The translations under genes and the position numbers were made by a program. A stretch of DNA of 64,000 nucleotides from Stercorarius parasiticus (Eukaryota > Chordata > Aves > Charadriiformes > Stercorariidae), in assembly GCA_013396915.1 (NCBI GenBank), contig VWZL01002562.1, positions 437,068 to 501,067 on the forward strand, written 5' to 3'. The notes beneath the pieces were generated by a model that had not been told where the DNA came from, made no database searches, and saw nothing but the letters and a program-made list of their open reading frames with translations. This document shows, piece after piece, positions 63,746 to 64,000 of this stretch. Numbering within the stretch: the stretch's first letter is position 1; each line of letters starts with the position of its first letter.

Positions 63746-64000
63746 CCCATTTTTCTCTTTGCTACTGCACACATGCAAATACATACTAGATTTAATCTAA
63801 GAGGAGAAGAGCCATTTTAGTGGCATGCCCCCTTTGCAGAGGCTGTCAAGATGATTTTCATTTGTTGTTCTGGATGCAGACTGCCTGGGGTGGCTGCAGT
63901 CTGCCTCACGAAAAACTCCTAACACACTTTTTAGCAGCCTTCAGTAGTTATCCATTTCAGACCAATGTGATCAGTTGAACCAGAACTGAAAATTTCTGCA

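Noticed and set aside
1..64000. CRISPR array, operon, phage or other prokaryotic system
   Set aside because: No regularly spaced repeats, no ribosome-binding-site-led gene runs, and avian CR1 tails show that this is vertebrate nuclear DNA.

Overview
The window reads as nuclear DNA of a bird: it is AT-rich, has no dense gene array, and carries several 5'-truncated CR1 LINE tails of the avian type, ending in the ATTCTATG-like octamer and the 'GGTTGGAAGGGACCTT' motif. No complete gene, RNA gene, CRISPR array, operon or bacterial or viral coding region could be supported. It is best described as intergenic or long-intron sequence. The many short open frames are mostly what chance gives in 64 kb read in six frames.

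Layout. 0-14 kb: one well-preserved CR1 (2473-2891, minus), a splice-bounded open stretch on the plus strand (3529-3685), a G-quadruplex motif near 6.07 kb and an old LINE tail near 9.4 kb. 14.5-16.7 kb: two copies of a much older amniote-type CR1, facing each other head to head. 20-24 kb: a CR1 stub, a MIR-like SINE and a possible 3' terminal exon (minus). 29 kb: a CR1 tail (plus). 33-36.5 kb: a G-run, one copy of an unnamed dispersed repeat, two (TA/CA)n blocks, and the best exon candidate on the minus strand (36286-36438). 37-40 kb: weak splice-bounded stretches on the plus strand and another CR1 (minus). 42.4-43.5 kb: two adjacent GC/CpG-enriched patches, the most compositionally unusual part, with smaller ones near 51.3 and 53.4 kb. 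58.5-64 kb: an old LINE tail, a 22-nt micro-exon or recursive splice site candidate (minus), a long purine-rich block followed by a pyrimidine-rich block, and a second copy of the unnamed repeat.

If a gene crosses the window, the minus strand is the better bet: exon candidates at 36.3 kb and 23.8 kb are phase-compatible. This is inference. Splice-like pairs enclosing about 50 open codons are expected by chance in this much sequence, and I recognised no protein family in any of them.
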